The notes under the pieces were generated by a model. It was not told where the DNA came from. It did not search any database and was given only the letters and a program-made list of their open reading frames with translations. DNA of 64,000 nt, from contig NZ_AULD01000006.1 in assembly GCF_000425105.1 (NCBI RefSeq), positions 62,001 through 126,000 on the forward strand, written 5' to 3'. Shown here one piece after another: positions 24,619 to 35,500 of the stretch. Positions within the stretch are counted from its first letter, which is position 1; every line of letters starts with the position of its first letter. The stretch is from Agrococcus lahaulensis DSM 17612. Its GTDB lineage: Bacteria > Actinomycetota > Actinomycetes > Actinomycetales > Microbacteriaceae. The position numbers were made by a program, and so were the translations under genes.

Positions 24619-26787
24619 CACGCGCACGCCGCTGTCGTCGACCGCGAGCGCGACCGTGCCGCGCTCGTCGGTGCGGAGGGGCTGGCCGCCGGCCTCCCGC
24701 ACGAGCCGCAGGGACGCATCCGTCGGGTGCCCGTAGTCGTTCTCCCCCACGCCGACGAGTCCGACGGCGGCGCCGATGCGGCGGTAGAGCGCGGGCAGCT
24801 GGTCGGCGGAGCCGTGGTGCGCGACGACGACGACGGATGCGCGGGGCACGCCCGCGCGGAGAAGTCGCGACTGCGACTGCGCACCGAGGTCGCCGAGCAC
24901 GACGAGCTCGAGCCCGCCGCCCGGGGAGTCGATCGCGACCGCGACGCTCGCGTCGTTGCCTGGCTCCTCGTCGCCGATCGGCCAGAGCGCCTCGACGTGC
25001 AGCTCGCCGAGCGCCCACGCGTCGCCGCGCCGGGCCTCGTGCGTCGCGGCGCCGGCCGCGGCGACCTCGGCGACGAGCGACTCGGAGCGCTCGTCGACCG
25101 GGCCGTGGACGAGCAGCCCGACCCGGCCGAGCAGCGCGCTCGCGCCGCCCGCGTGGTCGACGTCGAAGTGGGTGAGCACCAGCAGGTCGACCTGCCGCAC
25201 GCCGAGTGTGGTCAGGCAGCCGTCGATGCGCGACGGCTCGGCGCCGGCGTCGACGAGCACGGTCGCCGCGCCGTGGCGCATGAGCGTCGCGCTCCCCTGC
25301 CCCACGTCGCACTGCGCGATGCTCCAGTCGGCGAGCGCGCCGAGCCGCACGCTCGGCCACGCCGCGGACCCGGCGACTACGAGCCCGATGGCGGCGGCGA
25401 TCGCGACACCGCGCGCGATCCGGCCGCGGGCCTGGCCGATGAGCACCGCAGAGAGCATGGCGGATGCGGCGAGCGCGCCCCAGGGCGCGACCGGCCAGGG
25501 CACCTGGGCGGCGGGCAACTGCTGCGCGACCATCGCGACCTGGGCGATCCAGGCGGCCGGGAGCCAGGCGAGCCACGCGAGGCCGATCGCGACCGCGGGG
25601 GCGAGCGGCGACGCGAGGCACGCCGCGAGTCCGACGACGGTGACGACCGGTGCGGCCGGGCCGGCGAGCAGGTTCGCGAGCACCGAGACGGCGCTCACGC
25701 TCGCGTCGAGGCCGACGAGCACCGGCAGGCACCACAGCTGCGCGGCAACCGGCACCGCGATGAGCGCGGCGATCGGCATCGGCAGCACCCGGGCGAGCGC
25801 CTCGGCTATCGGGCGCCCGTGCACGATGAGGCCGCACGTCGCGAGGGCGGAGAGCGCGAAGCCCGGGCTCGTCGCGAGGTGCGGCTGCACCGCGAGCACG
25901 AGCAGCACGGCGAGCGAGAGCAGCGCGACCGCGCCCGCTCGCCGGCCGGTGACGACGCCGACGAGCGCGATCGCCGCCATGGCCCCGGCCCGCACGACTG
26001 ATGGCTCGGGCGTGACCAGCACGACGAAGCCTGCGAGCGCAGCGGCGGCGACCGCGACGCGGACGGGTCGGCGAGCGCCGACCGCGGCGGCGAGCTGGAA
26101 TGCCGCGCCGACGACGATGACGCAGTTCGCGCCCGAGACGGCCGTCAGGTGGCTGAGGCCGGAATCGAGCATCGCCGCCCGCAGCGTCGCGCTCACCCGT
26201 CGCTCGTCGCCGATCGTGAGGCCCGGCAGCAGCTCGCCGCCCATGCCCGGCAGCTGCGCGGACGCCGCGAGCAGTCCGTCGCGGAGCGTCCCGGCCCACG
26301 ACGCCCAGTCGGCCGGCGCACCGACGTCGAGCGCGCCGCACGCGAGCAGCCAGCGCGAGCCGTCGAGCCACGCATCGCAGCGGCCGATCGCCGTCGCGCC
26401 GATCGCGAGCGGCGCATCCGGCGCGCGCAGCAGCATCGCGCTCCGCGCCGTGCGCGCACCGTCGCACCCGGTGACGACGACCTCGGTCGGCGGCGCCTCC
26501 CCGAGCAGCAGCAGCGCGAGCTCGTCGCAGCGATCGATCGCGCTCGAGGTTGCCGCGTCGGCGCCCGCGAGGAGCGGGCACGCGAGCGCCGCGCCGAGCG
26601 CGACGGTGCGCAGCAGCGCCGCCGTCCGCTCGCCTCGCCGCGCGACGAGGTGGGCGAGCAGCAGCCCACCGGCGGCGATCGCCGCGCACGCGATCGCCCC
26701 GAGTCCGAGCGCGACCGGGTGCGGACTCAGCACAGCGAGCGCGGCCCACGCGATCGCGACCGGCAGGGCGAGGCGCACATCGCGCAT
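24589..26787 (-). CDS. comEC: ComEC/Rec2 DNA-uptake channel protein
   Basis: A 732-residue polytopic membrane protein for transport of single-stranded DNA. The N-terminal part has hydrophobic segments and a DUF4131-like domain. The central competence domain (about 195-470) shows the family stretch L-S-H-L-T-A-V-S-G-A-N near 210. The C-terminal metallo-beta-lactamase-like domain (about 490-732) contains L-T-H-F-D-V-D-H-A-G-G and V-V-A-H-H-G-S. Both metal motifs are intact, so the protein is predicted functional. The start overlaps the comEA stop (TGATG). Its 3' end borders the islet with the duplicated junction. Confidence 0.92.
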   Translation of the reverse strand: MRDVRLALPVAIAWAALAVLSPHPVALGLGAIACAAIAAGGLLLAHLVARRGERTAALLRTVALGAALACPLLAGADAATSSAIDRCDELALLLLGEAPPTEVVVTGCDGARTARSAMLLRAPDAPLAIGATAIGRCDAWLDGSRWLLACGALDVGAPADWASWAGTLRDGLLAASAQLPGMGGELLPGLTIGDERRVSATLRAAMLDSGLSHLTAVSGANCVIVVGAAFQLAAAVGARRPVRVAVAAAALAGFVVLVTPEPSVVRAGAMAAIALVGVVTGRRAGAVALLSLAVLLVLAVQPHLATSPGFALSALATCGLIVHGRPIAEALARVLPMPIAALIAVPVAAQLWCLPVLVGLDASVSAVSVLANLLAGPAAPVVTVVGLAACLASPLAPAVAIGLAWLAWLPAAWIAQVAMVAQQLPAAQVPWPVAPWGALAASAMLSAVLIGQARGRIARGVAIAAAIGLVVAGSAAWPSVRLGALADWSIAQCDVGQGSATLMRHGAATVLVDAGAEPSRIDGCLTTLGVRQVDLLVLTHFDVDHAGGASALLGRVGLLVHGPVDERSESLVAEVAAAGAATHEARRGDAWALGELHVEALWPIGDEEPGNDASVAVAIDSPGGGLELVVLGDLGAQSQSRLLRAGVPRASVVVVAHHGSADQLPALYRRIGAAVGLVGVGENDYGHPTDASLRLVREAGGQPLRTDERGTVALAVDDSGVRVWSERVGGPP

Positions 26788-27365
26788 CAGAGCGTCACGA
26801 GCGGCGTGAGCGTCGCGAGCAGCGCCGGTCCGATGCCGGGCACGTCGTCGAGCTGCGCGAGGTCGGTGAACGGCCCGTGCTCATCGCGGTGGGCGATGAT
26901 CGCGAGCGCGAGCGACGGACCGACGCGCGGCAGCGACTCGAGCGCCGCCTGGTCCGCCTGGTTGAGCGACACGAGCCCGCCTGCCGCGACGCCGCTGCCC
27001 GGCGCGCCGGGAGGCGGGGCCGCGGCGGCCTCCTCGACGGTCGGCACGATGAGCTGCTCCCCGTCGACGACCGGCCGCGCGAGGTTCAGCGCACCGGGCG
27101 CCGCCTCGGCGCTCGTACCGCCGGCCCGCGCGAGCGCGTCGAGCACGCGCGAGCCGCTCTGCAGCCGGTAGACGCCGGGCCTGGCGACCGCGCCCTGCAC
27201 GTCGACGACGAGGTCCGATGCGGCCGTCGCGACGGGCTCCGCGACGATCGTCGCGGGAGCGGCGTCCTGCACCATGCGCTGCGCGACGCCGCCGGCGACG
27301 GCACCTAGCACGAGCAGCACCGCGGCCCCCGCGCCCAGCCGCCAGCGCGCATCCGTCCCGGCCAT
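26787..27365 (-). CDS. comEA: ComEA family DNA-binding competence protein
   Basis: A 192-residue membrane-anchored DNA receptor. An N-terminal TM anchor (about 10-28) is followed by an SLBB domain (about 52-110, V-D-V-Q-G-A-V-A-R-P-G-V-Y) and a Gly/Pro linker. Helix-hairpin-helix motifs lie at about 133-192 (L-N-Q-A-D-Q-A-A-L-E-S-L-P-R-V-G-P and L-D-D-V-P-G-I-G-P). It binds DNA outside the membrane and hands it to ComEC. Presence of both genes suggests competence machinery, although pilus genes are not in this window. Confidence 0.92.
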   Translation of the reverse strand: MAGTDARWRLGAGAAVLLVLGAVAGGVAQRMVQDAAPATIVAEPVATAASDLVVDVQGAVARPGVYRLQSGSRVLDALARAGGTSAEAAPGALNLARPVVDGEQLIVPTVEEAAAAPPPGAPGSGVAAGGLVSLNQADQAALESLPRVGPSLALAIIAHRDEHGPFTDLAQLDDVPGIGPALLATLTPLVTL

Positions 27366-27490
27366 CCGGGAACGGTAGGGCGGATGCGTCGGCGCTGGTG
27401 CCGGGGCAGGGAGCGTCTGTGGATCAGCGCGGCTTCGACACGGTCAGCGCGCTGCGCGCGCGGACCGGCTCAGCCAGCGGCCGGGTCGGG

Positions 27491-30034
<2,544 letters not shown>

Positions 30035-30146
30035 ATGGGCTCCTGGATGTCGTCGGCCGGAGTCGGCACGACGGCTTCCCAGTCTACGGGCGCTCGTGCG
30101 GAGGCGACGCGTGGCACAATCGGGGCAGCCGGAGGGAGGCCCAACG

Positions 30147-30626
30147 GTGCCGGAGTTCGAGAATCCGCCCGCGACGGTCGATGTGCCAGGCGTGCGCGTG
30201 ACGCGCATCGTCGCCGTCGACGCTGAGCGCGGCACGGTGTGGCGCTGCCTGACCGAGCCCGAGCTGCTCGCGCGCTGGCTCGGGGACATCGCCGCGTTCC
30301 CCGACGGCGTCGTCGCCGGCGCGACCGGCCGCTTCGCCTGGACGGGCGAGGTCGTGCTCGCCGCGCGCATCCGCGAGCTCGAGCCCGGCGCGCGCTTCGT
30401 CTTCGACTGGGCCGAGGGCATCCTCTCCGACAAGGCGTCGACGGTCGAGATGACCCTGCGCGACGTCGACGGCCAGACCCAGGTGCACCTCGTCGAGTCG
30501 GGGTTCCCGCTCGAGGGGGACGAGGCGTCGAAGCGCGAGTCGCTGCGCGCGCTCGCGGCGGGGTGGACGGTCGAGCTCGACGAGCTCGTCGACCTCGCCG
30601 AGCACCTCGAGGCGGCGAGCGACTGA
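30147..30626 (+). CDS. SRPBCC domain protein (AHSA1-like)
   Basis: A 159-residue START-like protein of the AHA1/SRPBCC superfamily ([17 protein letters not shown] and a late V-E-S-G-F-P helix). Such proteins bind hydrophobic ligands in a deep pocket. GTG 30147 has GGAGGGAGG eight bases upstream. It is clearly paralogous to both halves of the next protein. The ligand is unknown. Confidence 0.85.
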   Translation: MPEFENPPATVDVPGVRVTRIVAVDAERGTVWRCLTEPELLARWLGDIAAFPDGVVAGATGRFAWTGEVVLAARIRELEPGARFVFDWAEGILSDKASTVEMTLRDVDGQTQVHLVESGFPLEGDEASKRESLRALAAGWTVELDELVDLAEHLEAASD

Positions 30627-30627
30627 C

Positions 30628-30643
30628 GCAACTGGAGGGTTGC
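30628..30643 (+). promoter_or_regulatory. ArsR-type operator site 1 (GCAAC-N6-GTTGC)
   Basis: A perfect 5-bp dyad with a 6-base spacer that overlaps the -35 element (TTGCAC, 30640-30645) of the SRPBCC-arsR promoter. The same half-sites recur at 30674-30689. Confidence 0.6.
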
Positions 30644-30668
30644 ACTTCACGCGTCGCAGCCCTACCTT
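30640..30668 (+). promoter_or_regulatory. promoter of the tandem-SRPBCC/arsR operon
   Basis: TTGCAC (30640-30645) and TACCTT (30663-30668) are separated by 17 bases. The predicted start near 30675 lies inside operator site 2. The ribosome site AGGAGGA follows before ATG 30700. Confidence 0.65.
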
Positions 30669-30671
30669 GAC

Positions 30672-30691
30672 CTGCAACCGATCGATTGCAG
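30672..30691 (+). promoter_or_regulatory. ArsR-type operator site 2
   Basis: CTGCAACCGATCGATTGCAG is a 20-bp palindrome with a single mismatched pair. Its core GCAAC-N6-ATTGC has the same spacing as site 1, 46 bases upstream. It covers the predicted transcription start, so a bound dimer would block initiation. Confidence 0.65.
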
Positions 30692-30699
30692 GAGGAACC

Positions 30700-31647
30700 A
30701 TGTCGCACACCGAGCCTGCCGAGCACCGGCACGACGCCGAAGCGGCGATCGACGAGCCGCGCGCTCGCGTGACGCGCACGATCGCCGTGCGCGCCCCGAT
30801 CGAGGTCGTCTGGGAGTGCCTCACCGATCCCGCCTCGCTCGCCGACTGGTTCGGCGACAGCGCGACGTTCCCGGACGGCACCGGCGAGGGCGCCACGGGC
30901 TCCTTCGGCTGGAGCGACGCCGGCGAGTTCCCCGCGCGCATCGAGCGCGCCGAGGCCCCGCACGTCTGGGCGTTCCGCTGGGGCCGGCGCGGCGAGCCGC
31001 TCAGCGACGAGAGCAGCACGCTCGCGACCTTCACGCTCGAGCGGGTCGACGGCGGCACGCGCGTCACCGTGCTCGAGACCGGCTTCGAGCGGCTCGGCGA
31101 CGAGGTGGCCGTGCGCGCCGCGCTCGCCGACAACCGCGAGGGCTGGACCTCCGAGCTCGACGAGCTCATCGCCCTCATCGCCCGGCGCTGGACGCCCTCC
31201 GCGGTCGACCCGCTCGCCGGCACCATCACCCGCTCGCTCGACGTCCCCGCGCCCGTCTCGCTCGTGTGGCGGCACCTCACCGACCCGGCCTCGATCGAGG
31301 CGTGGTGGGGGCATCCCGCCGTCTTCCCGGGCGGTCTCCGCGAGGGCGTCACCGGCACGTTCGAGCACGAGGGCGAGCGGTGGCCCGTCGCGATCCGCGT
31401 GCTGCGGCCCGAGCGCACGCTCGCGTTCCGCTGGGGCGAGATCGGCGAGGCAGAGCCGGGCCCGACGGCGTGCGACGTGCGCTTCGACCTCGAGCCGCTC
31501 GGCGACGGCACGCGCGTCACGGTCGTCGAGTCCGGGTGGATGCGCGTGCCCGGCGACGTGCGCGACGACCGGATGCGCGGCAACGCGACCGGGTGGGAGA
31601 TGGTGCTCGACGGCTTGCGCCGGCACGTGCTCGAGGCCTCGCGGTGA
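30700..31647 (+). CDS. double SRPBCC domain protein
   Basis: A 315-residue protein with two AHSA1-like SRPBCC domains in tandem (about 20-160 and 170-315), each with the pattern V-W-x-x-L-T-D-P-A-S-x-x-x-W and a C-terminal helix. Each half resembles the single-domain neighbour at 30147, so the set arose by duplication and fusion. AGGAGG lies six bases before ATG 30700. The stop overlaps the arsR start (GTGA). Pairing of an SRPBCC protein with an ArsR repressor is a frequent actinobacterial module. Confidence 0.87.
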   Translation: MSHTEPAEHRHDAEAAIDEPRARVTRTIAVRAPIEVVWECLTDPASLADWFGDSATFPDGTGEGATGSFGWSDAGEFPARIERAEAPHVWAFRWGRRGEPLSDESSTLATFTLERVDGGTRVTVLETGFERLGDEVAVRAALADNREGWTSELDELIALIARRWTPSAVDPLAGTITRSLDVPAPVSLVWRHLTDPASIEAWWGHPAVFPGGLREGVTGTFEHEGERWPVAIRVLRPERTLAFRWGEIGEAEPGPTACDVRFDLEPLGDGTRVTVVESGWMRVPGDVRDDRMRGNATGWEMVLDGLRRHVLEASR

Positions 31648-31991
31648 GCGGAGCCATCGCCGCTCCCACGCAGCAGCTCGCGGCGCTCGCCGACGACACG
31701 CGCTGGGCGATCCTCGAGCTGCTCGGCAGCCGCGCGCGCTCCGCGAGCGAGCTCGCCGCCGAGCTGCCCGTCTCGCGGCAGGCGATCGCGAAGCACCTCG
31801 CGGTGCTCGAGGCGGCGGGCCTCGTCGAGTCGACCCGCGAAGGGCGCTCGGTGCGGCACCGCGCGATCGGCGCGAACCTCAGCGCGCTCGCCGACCGGCT
31901 CGACGCGATCGGGCGGCAGTGGGAGTCGCGCCTCGAGCGCGTCGCCCGCATGGCCGAGGAGCGCGCGGGCGCCGAGCGCGAGCGCGGCTGA
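31644..31991 (+). CDS. ArsR/SmtB-family transcriptional repressor
   Basis: A 115-residue winged-helix protein (A-L-A-D-D-T-R-W-A-I-L-E-L-L-G near the start, recognition region P-V-S-R-Q-A-I-A-K-H-L-A-V-L-E, and wing G-R-S-V-R-H-R). No Cys metal-site motif is present, in line with the non-metal subgroup coupled to SRPBCC proteins. GTG 31644 overlaps the preceding stop, so it is translationally coupled. The two GCAAC-N6-RTTGC dyads at 30628 and 30674 are its likely operators. Confidence 0.88.
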   Translation: MSGAIAAPTQQLAALADDTRWAILELLGSRARSASELAAELPVSRQAIAKHLAVLEAAGLVESTREGRSVRHRAIGANLSALADRLDAIGRQWESRLERVARMAEERAGAERERG

Positions 31992-32009
31992 GCCCGACCG
32001 CCGCGAGCC

Positions 32010-33299
32010 TCAGGCCGGCACGAGCGACGCGAGCATCGCCGCGGCCTTCACGTGCAGCTCCTCGACCTCGAACGCCGGCTCCGAGAGCGCGGTCACTCCC
32101 CCGCCGACGCCGATGTGAGCGCCCGCCGCATCGGCGACGACGGATCGGATGACCATCGCGAGCTGGCACGTCTCCCCCGCGACGATCCCGAAGCATCCGC
32201 TGTACACGCCGCGCGCAGCGCCCTCGAGCTCCTGCAGCAGCTCGACCGTGCGGCGCTTCGGCGCGCCCGTCATCGAGCCCGCCGGGAAGAGCGCGCGCAC
32301 GGCGTCGAGCGGGCCGACGCCCGGCAGCAGCCGCGAGCGCACGGTCGAGACGAGCTGGTGCACGGTCGGGTAGGTCTCGACCGCGAGCAGGGCCGAGACG
32401 TCGACCGATCCGGGCTCGGAGACCCGCTGCAGGTCGTTGCGGCACAGGTCGACGATCATGACGTTCTCGGCGCGCTCCTTCTCGCTCTCGAAGAGCTCGC
32501 GCGCGAGCGCCGCGTCGTCGTCGGCGCCGCGGCGGCGCGTGCCCTTGATGGGGCGGGTGGTCGCGACGCCGTCCTCGATGCGCAGGAAGGTCTCGGGGCT
32601 CGCGCTCGAGACCGTGACGCCCGCGATGCGCAGGAAGCCCCCGTGGTGCACGGGGCTCGCGGCGCGGAGCCGCGCGTGCGTCGCGACCATGTCGAGCGGC
32701 GGCGCCTCGATCGCGGTCGTGAGGCACAGCACGTAGGAGTCGCCGTCGCGGATGTGGTCGCGGCAGCGCTCGACCTTCGCGGCGTACGCGGCGTCGTCGT
32801 CGCGCCAGCGGAGGCTCGAGGCATCGATGCGCGCGCCCGTGGGGACGCGCGGCGCGGGCGGTGCGGGCAGCGACCACGGCTCGCCGTCGCGCGACTGCAG
32901 CTGCGCATCACCGCCAGAGACGACGATCCAGCGGTCGAGCAGGAGCCACGCCGCCTCCGGGAAGCGGCCGGCGGCGGGCTCGAGACCGAGCATCCGCACG
33001 CCCGCCTCGAAGCCGAGCCAGCCGACCCACGCGCCGGGGCTCGCCGCGCGCGCCGCCTCGAGCGCCGCGAGCGCGTCGCCCTCGACGGGGCGCCCGTCGA
33101 GCGTCGCGCGGCCGTCCTCCACGAGCAGCACGCGCGCCCCGGTGCCGATCACGTGATCGCCGCTCGACGAGGAGTCGAGCCACACGACGTCGCCGTCACC
33201 GGCCTCGAGCGCGGCGAACGCCGACTCGGGCGAGACGTCGATCGGGAGCGACCAGCGAGCGCCGAGGTGGGGCAGCAAGTGCCCAGAGGTCGCTGGCAT
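32010..33299 (-). CDS. pabB: aminodeoxychorismate synthase component I (PabB)
   Basis: A 429-residue chorismate-utilising enzyme for 4-aminobenzoate/folate synthesis. The discriminating motif is P-I-K-G-T-R-R-R-G; the Lys is typical of PabB, where anthranilate synthase has Ala. P-A-G-S-M-T-G-A-P-K and the metal-binding E in E-V-E-E-L-H-V-K are present. ATG 33299 is preferred over one three codons upstream, because TAGGAT (minus, plus 33307-33312) ends seven bases before it, giving a leaderless transcript. It diverges from pabC across only 12 bases. The glutaminase subunit PabA is not in the window. Confidence 0.93.
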   Translation of the reverse strand: MPATSGHLLPHLGARWSLPIDVSPESAFAALEAGDGDVVWLDSSSSGDHVIGTGARVLLVEDGRATLDGRPVEGDALAALEAARAASPGAWVGWLGFEAGVRMLGLEPAAGRFPEAAWLLLDRWIVVSGGDAQLQSRDGEPWSLPAPPAPRVPTGARIDASSLRWRDDDAAYAAKVERCRDHIRDGDSYVLCLTTAIEAPPLDMVATHARLRAASPVHHGGFLRIAGVTVSSASPETFLRIEDGVATTRPIKGTRRRGADDDAALARELFESEKERAENVMIVDLCRNDLQRVSEPGSVDVSALLAVETYPTVHQLVSTVRSRLLPGVGPLDAVRALFPAGSMTGAPKRRTVELLQELEGAARGVYSGCFGIVAGETCQLAMVIRSVVADAAGAHIGVGGGVTALSEPAFEVEELHVKAAAMLASLVPA

Positions 33300-33312
33300 A
33301 GGGTGCATCCTA
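33299..33312. promoter_or_regulatory. interlocked divergent leaderless promoters of pabB and pabC
   Basis: Rightward -10 TAGGGT (33299-33304) lies seven bases before the pabC ATG. Leftward -10 TAGGAT (plus 33307-33312) lies seven bases before the pabB ATG. Each -10 touches the other gene's start codon. The two start codons are only 12 bases apart, so RNA polymerase can hardly occupy both at once. Confidence 0.6.
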
Positions 33313-34088
33313 TGAGCGCCGAGCAGCCTGTCCGCGCCTGGACGACGGCGGGCTTCGCGCCCGTCGACGAGCCGATCGGCCAGGCCCTCGCGGCCGATTC
33401 GTGGCTCGTCGTCGACGGGCGCGTGCTCGCGTGGCAGCGGCACCAGCTGCGGTTCGCGGATGCGGTGGCACAGGCGGGCGGCGACCGTCTCGACGCGATG
33501 GCGGCCGTCCGGGGCGCCGTCGGGCTCGCGCCGGCCGAGGGCCGCTGGTCGCCGCGCGTCGACCTCACGCCGGCCGGCATCCGGCTGCGCATCCGGCCGG
33601 CGCCGGCGCCGAGCGATCGCGTCGACGTCGTCACCGCGTCGCGCGACCCGCGCCGCGAGCCGCTGCGGAAGGGGCCCGACCTCGAGGCGCTGCAGGCGCT
33701 CGTGGAGGAGGAGTCCGCGCGCGCGGGCCGCGACGTCGAGCCGATCCTGTGCACGGACGGGCTCGTCGCGGAGGGCGCGCGCTCTGCGCTGCTGTGGTGG
33801 CGGGACGACGTCCTGCACGTGCCGGCCGACCGCATCCCCCACATGGCCTCCGTGACCGCCGCCGTCATCGAGGAGGTCGCCTCCCTCGACGGCGTCGAGG
33901 TGCGGCGCGTCGCCGCACGGCCGGACGAGCTCGAGGGCGCCGAGGTGTGGCTCGCGAACGCGCTGCGCGGCATCCGCGGCGTCGCGGCGTGGCACGACGG
34001 ACCCGAGGTCGCGGCGCCCGCGCGCGTCGACGCGTGGCGCGCGCGGCTCGAGCAGCTGCGCACCCCGGTGACGGCGGGCCGCTCGTGA
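33312..34088 (+). CDS. pabC: aminotransferase class IV / aminodeoxychorismate lyase (PabC-like)
   Basis: A 258-residue PLP-dependent fold-type IV protein, assigned as 4-amino-4-deoxychorismate lyase mainly from its position beside pabB. L-C-T-D-G-L-V-A-E-G-A-R-S-A-L-L corresponds to the family segment around the substrate loop, and L-A-N-A-L-R-G-I to the conserved N-A-L-R-G. The catalytic Lys is probably in L-R-K-G-P-D-L-E. No Shine-Dalgarno precedes ATG 33312; TAGGGT sits seven bases upstream. The stop overlaps the DedA start (GTGA at 34085-34088). Confidence 0.82.
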   Translation: MSAEQPVRAWTTAGFAPVDEPIGQALAADSWLVVDGRVLAWQRHQLRFADAVAQAGGDRLDAMAAVRGAVGLAPAEGRWSPRVDLTPAGIRLRIRPAPAPSDRVDVVTASRDPRREPLRKGPDLEALQALVEEESARAGRDVEPILCTDGLVAEGARSALLWWRDDVLHVPADRIPHMASVTAAVIEEVASLDGVEVRRVAARPDELEGAEVWLANALRGIRGVAAWHDGPEVAAPARVDAWRARLEQLRTPVTAGRS

Positions 34089-34804
34089 TCGATGACGTCA
34101 TCGACGTCGTGCTCGAGGTCGTCGGCTCGATCGAACCGTGGCTGCGCACGCTGCTCGCGTTCATCGCGATGGCGCTCGAGACGAGCGTGCTGCTCGGGCT
34201 CTTCGTGCCGGGCGACACGGTCGTCATCATCGCGGCGCTCGCCGTCGAGGAGTGGCCGTGGTGGCTCGCCCTCATCGCCGCGACGGTGCTCGGCTCGATC
34301 GCCGGAGAGTCGATCGGCTTCGCGATCGGGCGCTGGCTCGGGCCCGCGATCGACCGCTGGCTCGCGAGGCGATGGCCAGCGGCGTCGAAGCGCTGGCGCC
34401 GCACCGAGCGCTACCTCGCGCGGCGCGGCGGCATCGCGATCTTCCTCTCGCGCTTCCTGCCCGTCGCCCACTCGCTCGTGCCGCTCATCGTCGGCGCCTC
34501 GCCGATGCCCTACCGCCGCTTCCTCGCCTGGACCGTGCCCGCGTGCGTGCTGTGGGCGACCGCCTACGCGAGCGCCGGCTGGGCCGCCGGCGGCAGCTAC
34601 CGCGAGCTCGCCGACGAGCTGCACGGCGCCGGCTACGTGCTCGTGGGCGTCATCGTGGCGTTCATCCTCGCCGTGTGGGGCGTCAAGCAGCTCATCTCGC
34701 GCCTCGAGGCGCGGCACATGCGCGACGAGGACGACGTCGACGGGGCGGCCGCGGATGCGGCCGACGGAGGCGCCGCCGACCGGCGCGCGGGCGAGGAGCG
34801 CTGA
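34085..34804 (+). CDS. DedA/SNARE-associated family membrane protein
   Basis: A 239-residue VTT-domain membrane protein with the family features G-L-F-V-P-G-D-T near residues 38-45, G-S-I-A-G-E-S-I-G-F, and F-L-S-R-F-L-P-V-A-H-S-L-V-P. DedA proteins flip lipid carriers such as undecaprenyl phosphate or phospholipids. The acidic C-terminal tail is Asp/Ala-rich and cytoplasmic. It starts at GTG overlapping the pabC stop. A second, divergent DedA paralogue is at 46350-47024. Confidence 0.88.
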   Translation: MIDDVIDVVLEVVGSIEPWLRTLLAFIAMALETSVLLGLFVPGDTVVIIAALAVEEWPWWLALIAATVLGSIAGESIGFAIGRWLGPAIDRWLARRWPAASKRWRRTERYLARRGGIAIFLSRFLPVAHSLVPLIVGASPMPYRRFLAWTVPACVLWATAYASAGWAAGGSYRELADELHGAGYVLVGVIVAFILAVWGVKQLISRLEARHMRDEDDVDGAAADAADGGAADRRAGEER

Positions 34805-34807
34805 GCG

Positions 34808-35452
34808 CTACGCGCCCTCGGCGAGCTGCGGCAGCGCCGCGACGATCCGCTCGCGCATGACCTCGACGCCGAGCTGCAGGTAGCGCGGGTCGCCGTCGGG
34901 GTCGTGCAGGAACGCGTAGGTGACGAGCGCGTCGAGCGCGCCGATCGCGAGCTCGAGCTCGTGCCGCTGCTCGTCGCTGAGCTCGATCTCCCAGCGCTCG
35001 CGCAAGTGGGCGGCCATGTCGTCGACGAAGGTCGGCGCGACCGGCGGCCGCTCCGTCGGGCCGAGGTCGAGCCCCTCCCCGCCGCGGAGCGACCGGAACG
35101 ACGGCACCGTGCGGAACGTCTCGACCATCGCGTCGACGACCGCCTCGATCGTCGCCATGAGCGACGGGTGCTCGGCGAGCAGCACGCGCTCGATCGCCAG
35201 CCGGATGCGCTCGAGGTTGCGCTCGGCGAGGGCCACGAGCACCGCGACGCGGTCGGGGAAGTAGCGGTAGACCGTGCCGATCGAGGCTCCGGCGCGCTCT
35301 GCCACGAGCGCGGTCGTGAGGTGCTCGATGCCGTGCTCGACGACGACCGCCGCCGCGGCGTCGAGGAGCGCCTCGATGCGCAGCGCCGCGCGCGCCTGCA
35401 CCGGCTCGTGGCGCACCGTGACGGAGGAGCCGCTGGCCTGACGATCGTTCAT
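34808..35452 (-). CDS. TetR/AcrR-family transcriptional regulator
   Basis: A 214-residue regulator with an N-terminal TetR helix-turn-helix (I-E-A-L-L-D-A-A-A-A-V-V-V-E-H-G through A-G-A-S-I-G-T-V-Y-R-Y-F-P-D). The ligand domain is of the TetR_C_8-like type with no recognisable specificity. ATG 35452 gives an N-terminal extension of about 20 residues before the helix-turn-helix. It converges on the DedA gene with 3 bases between stops and diverges from the HMCES gene. Targets unknown. Confidence 0.9.
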   Translation of the reverse strand: MNDRQASGSSVTVRHEPVQARAALRIEALLDAAAAVVVEHGIEHLTTALVAERAGASIGTVYRYFPDRVAVLVALAERNLERIRLAIERVLLAEHPSLMATIEAVVDAMVETFRTVPSFRSLRGGEGLDLGPTERPPVAPTFVDDMAAHLRERWEIELSDEQRHELELAIGALDALVTYAFLHDPDGDPRYLQLGVEVMRERIVAALPQLAEGA

Positions 35453-35500
35453 GCGCCCATGATGTCGCACCGGCGGCCCGAGCGGTGAGAGCATTTCCGC

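Noticed and set aside
27366-27490. Terminator or small RNA between leuS and comEA
   Set aside because: Only weak GC-rich pairings (CAGCGCGCTG-type) are visible, at the level expected for this composition.
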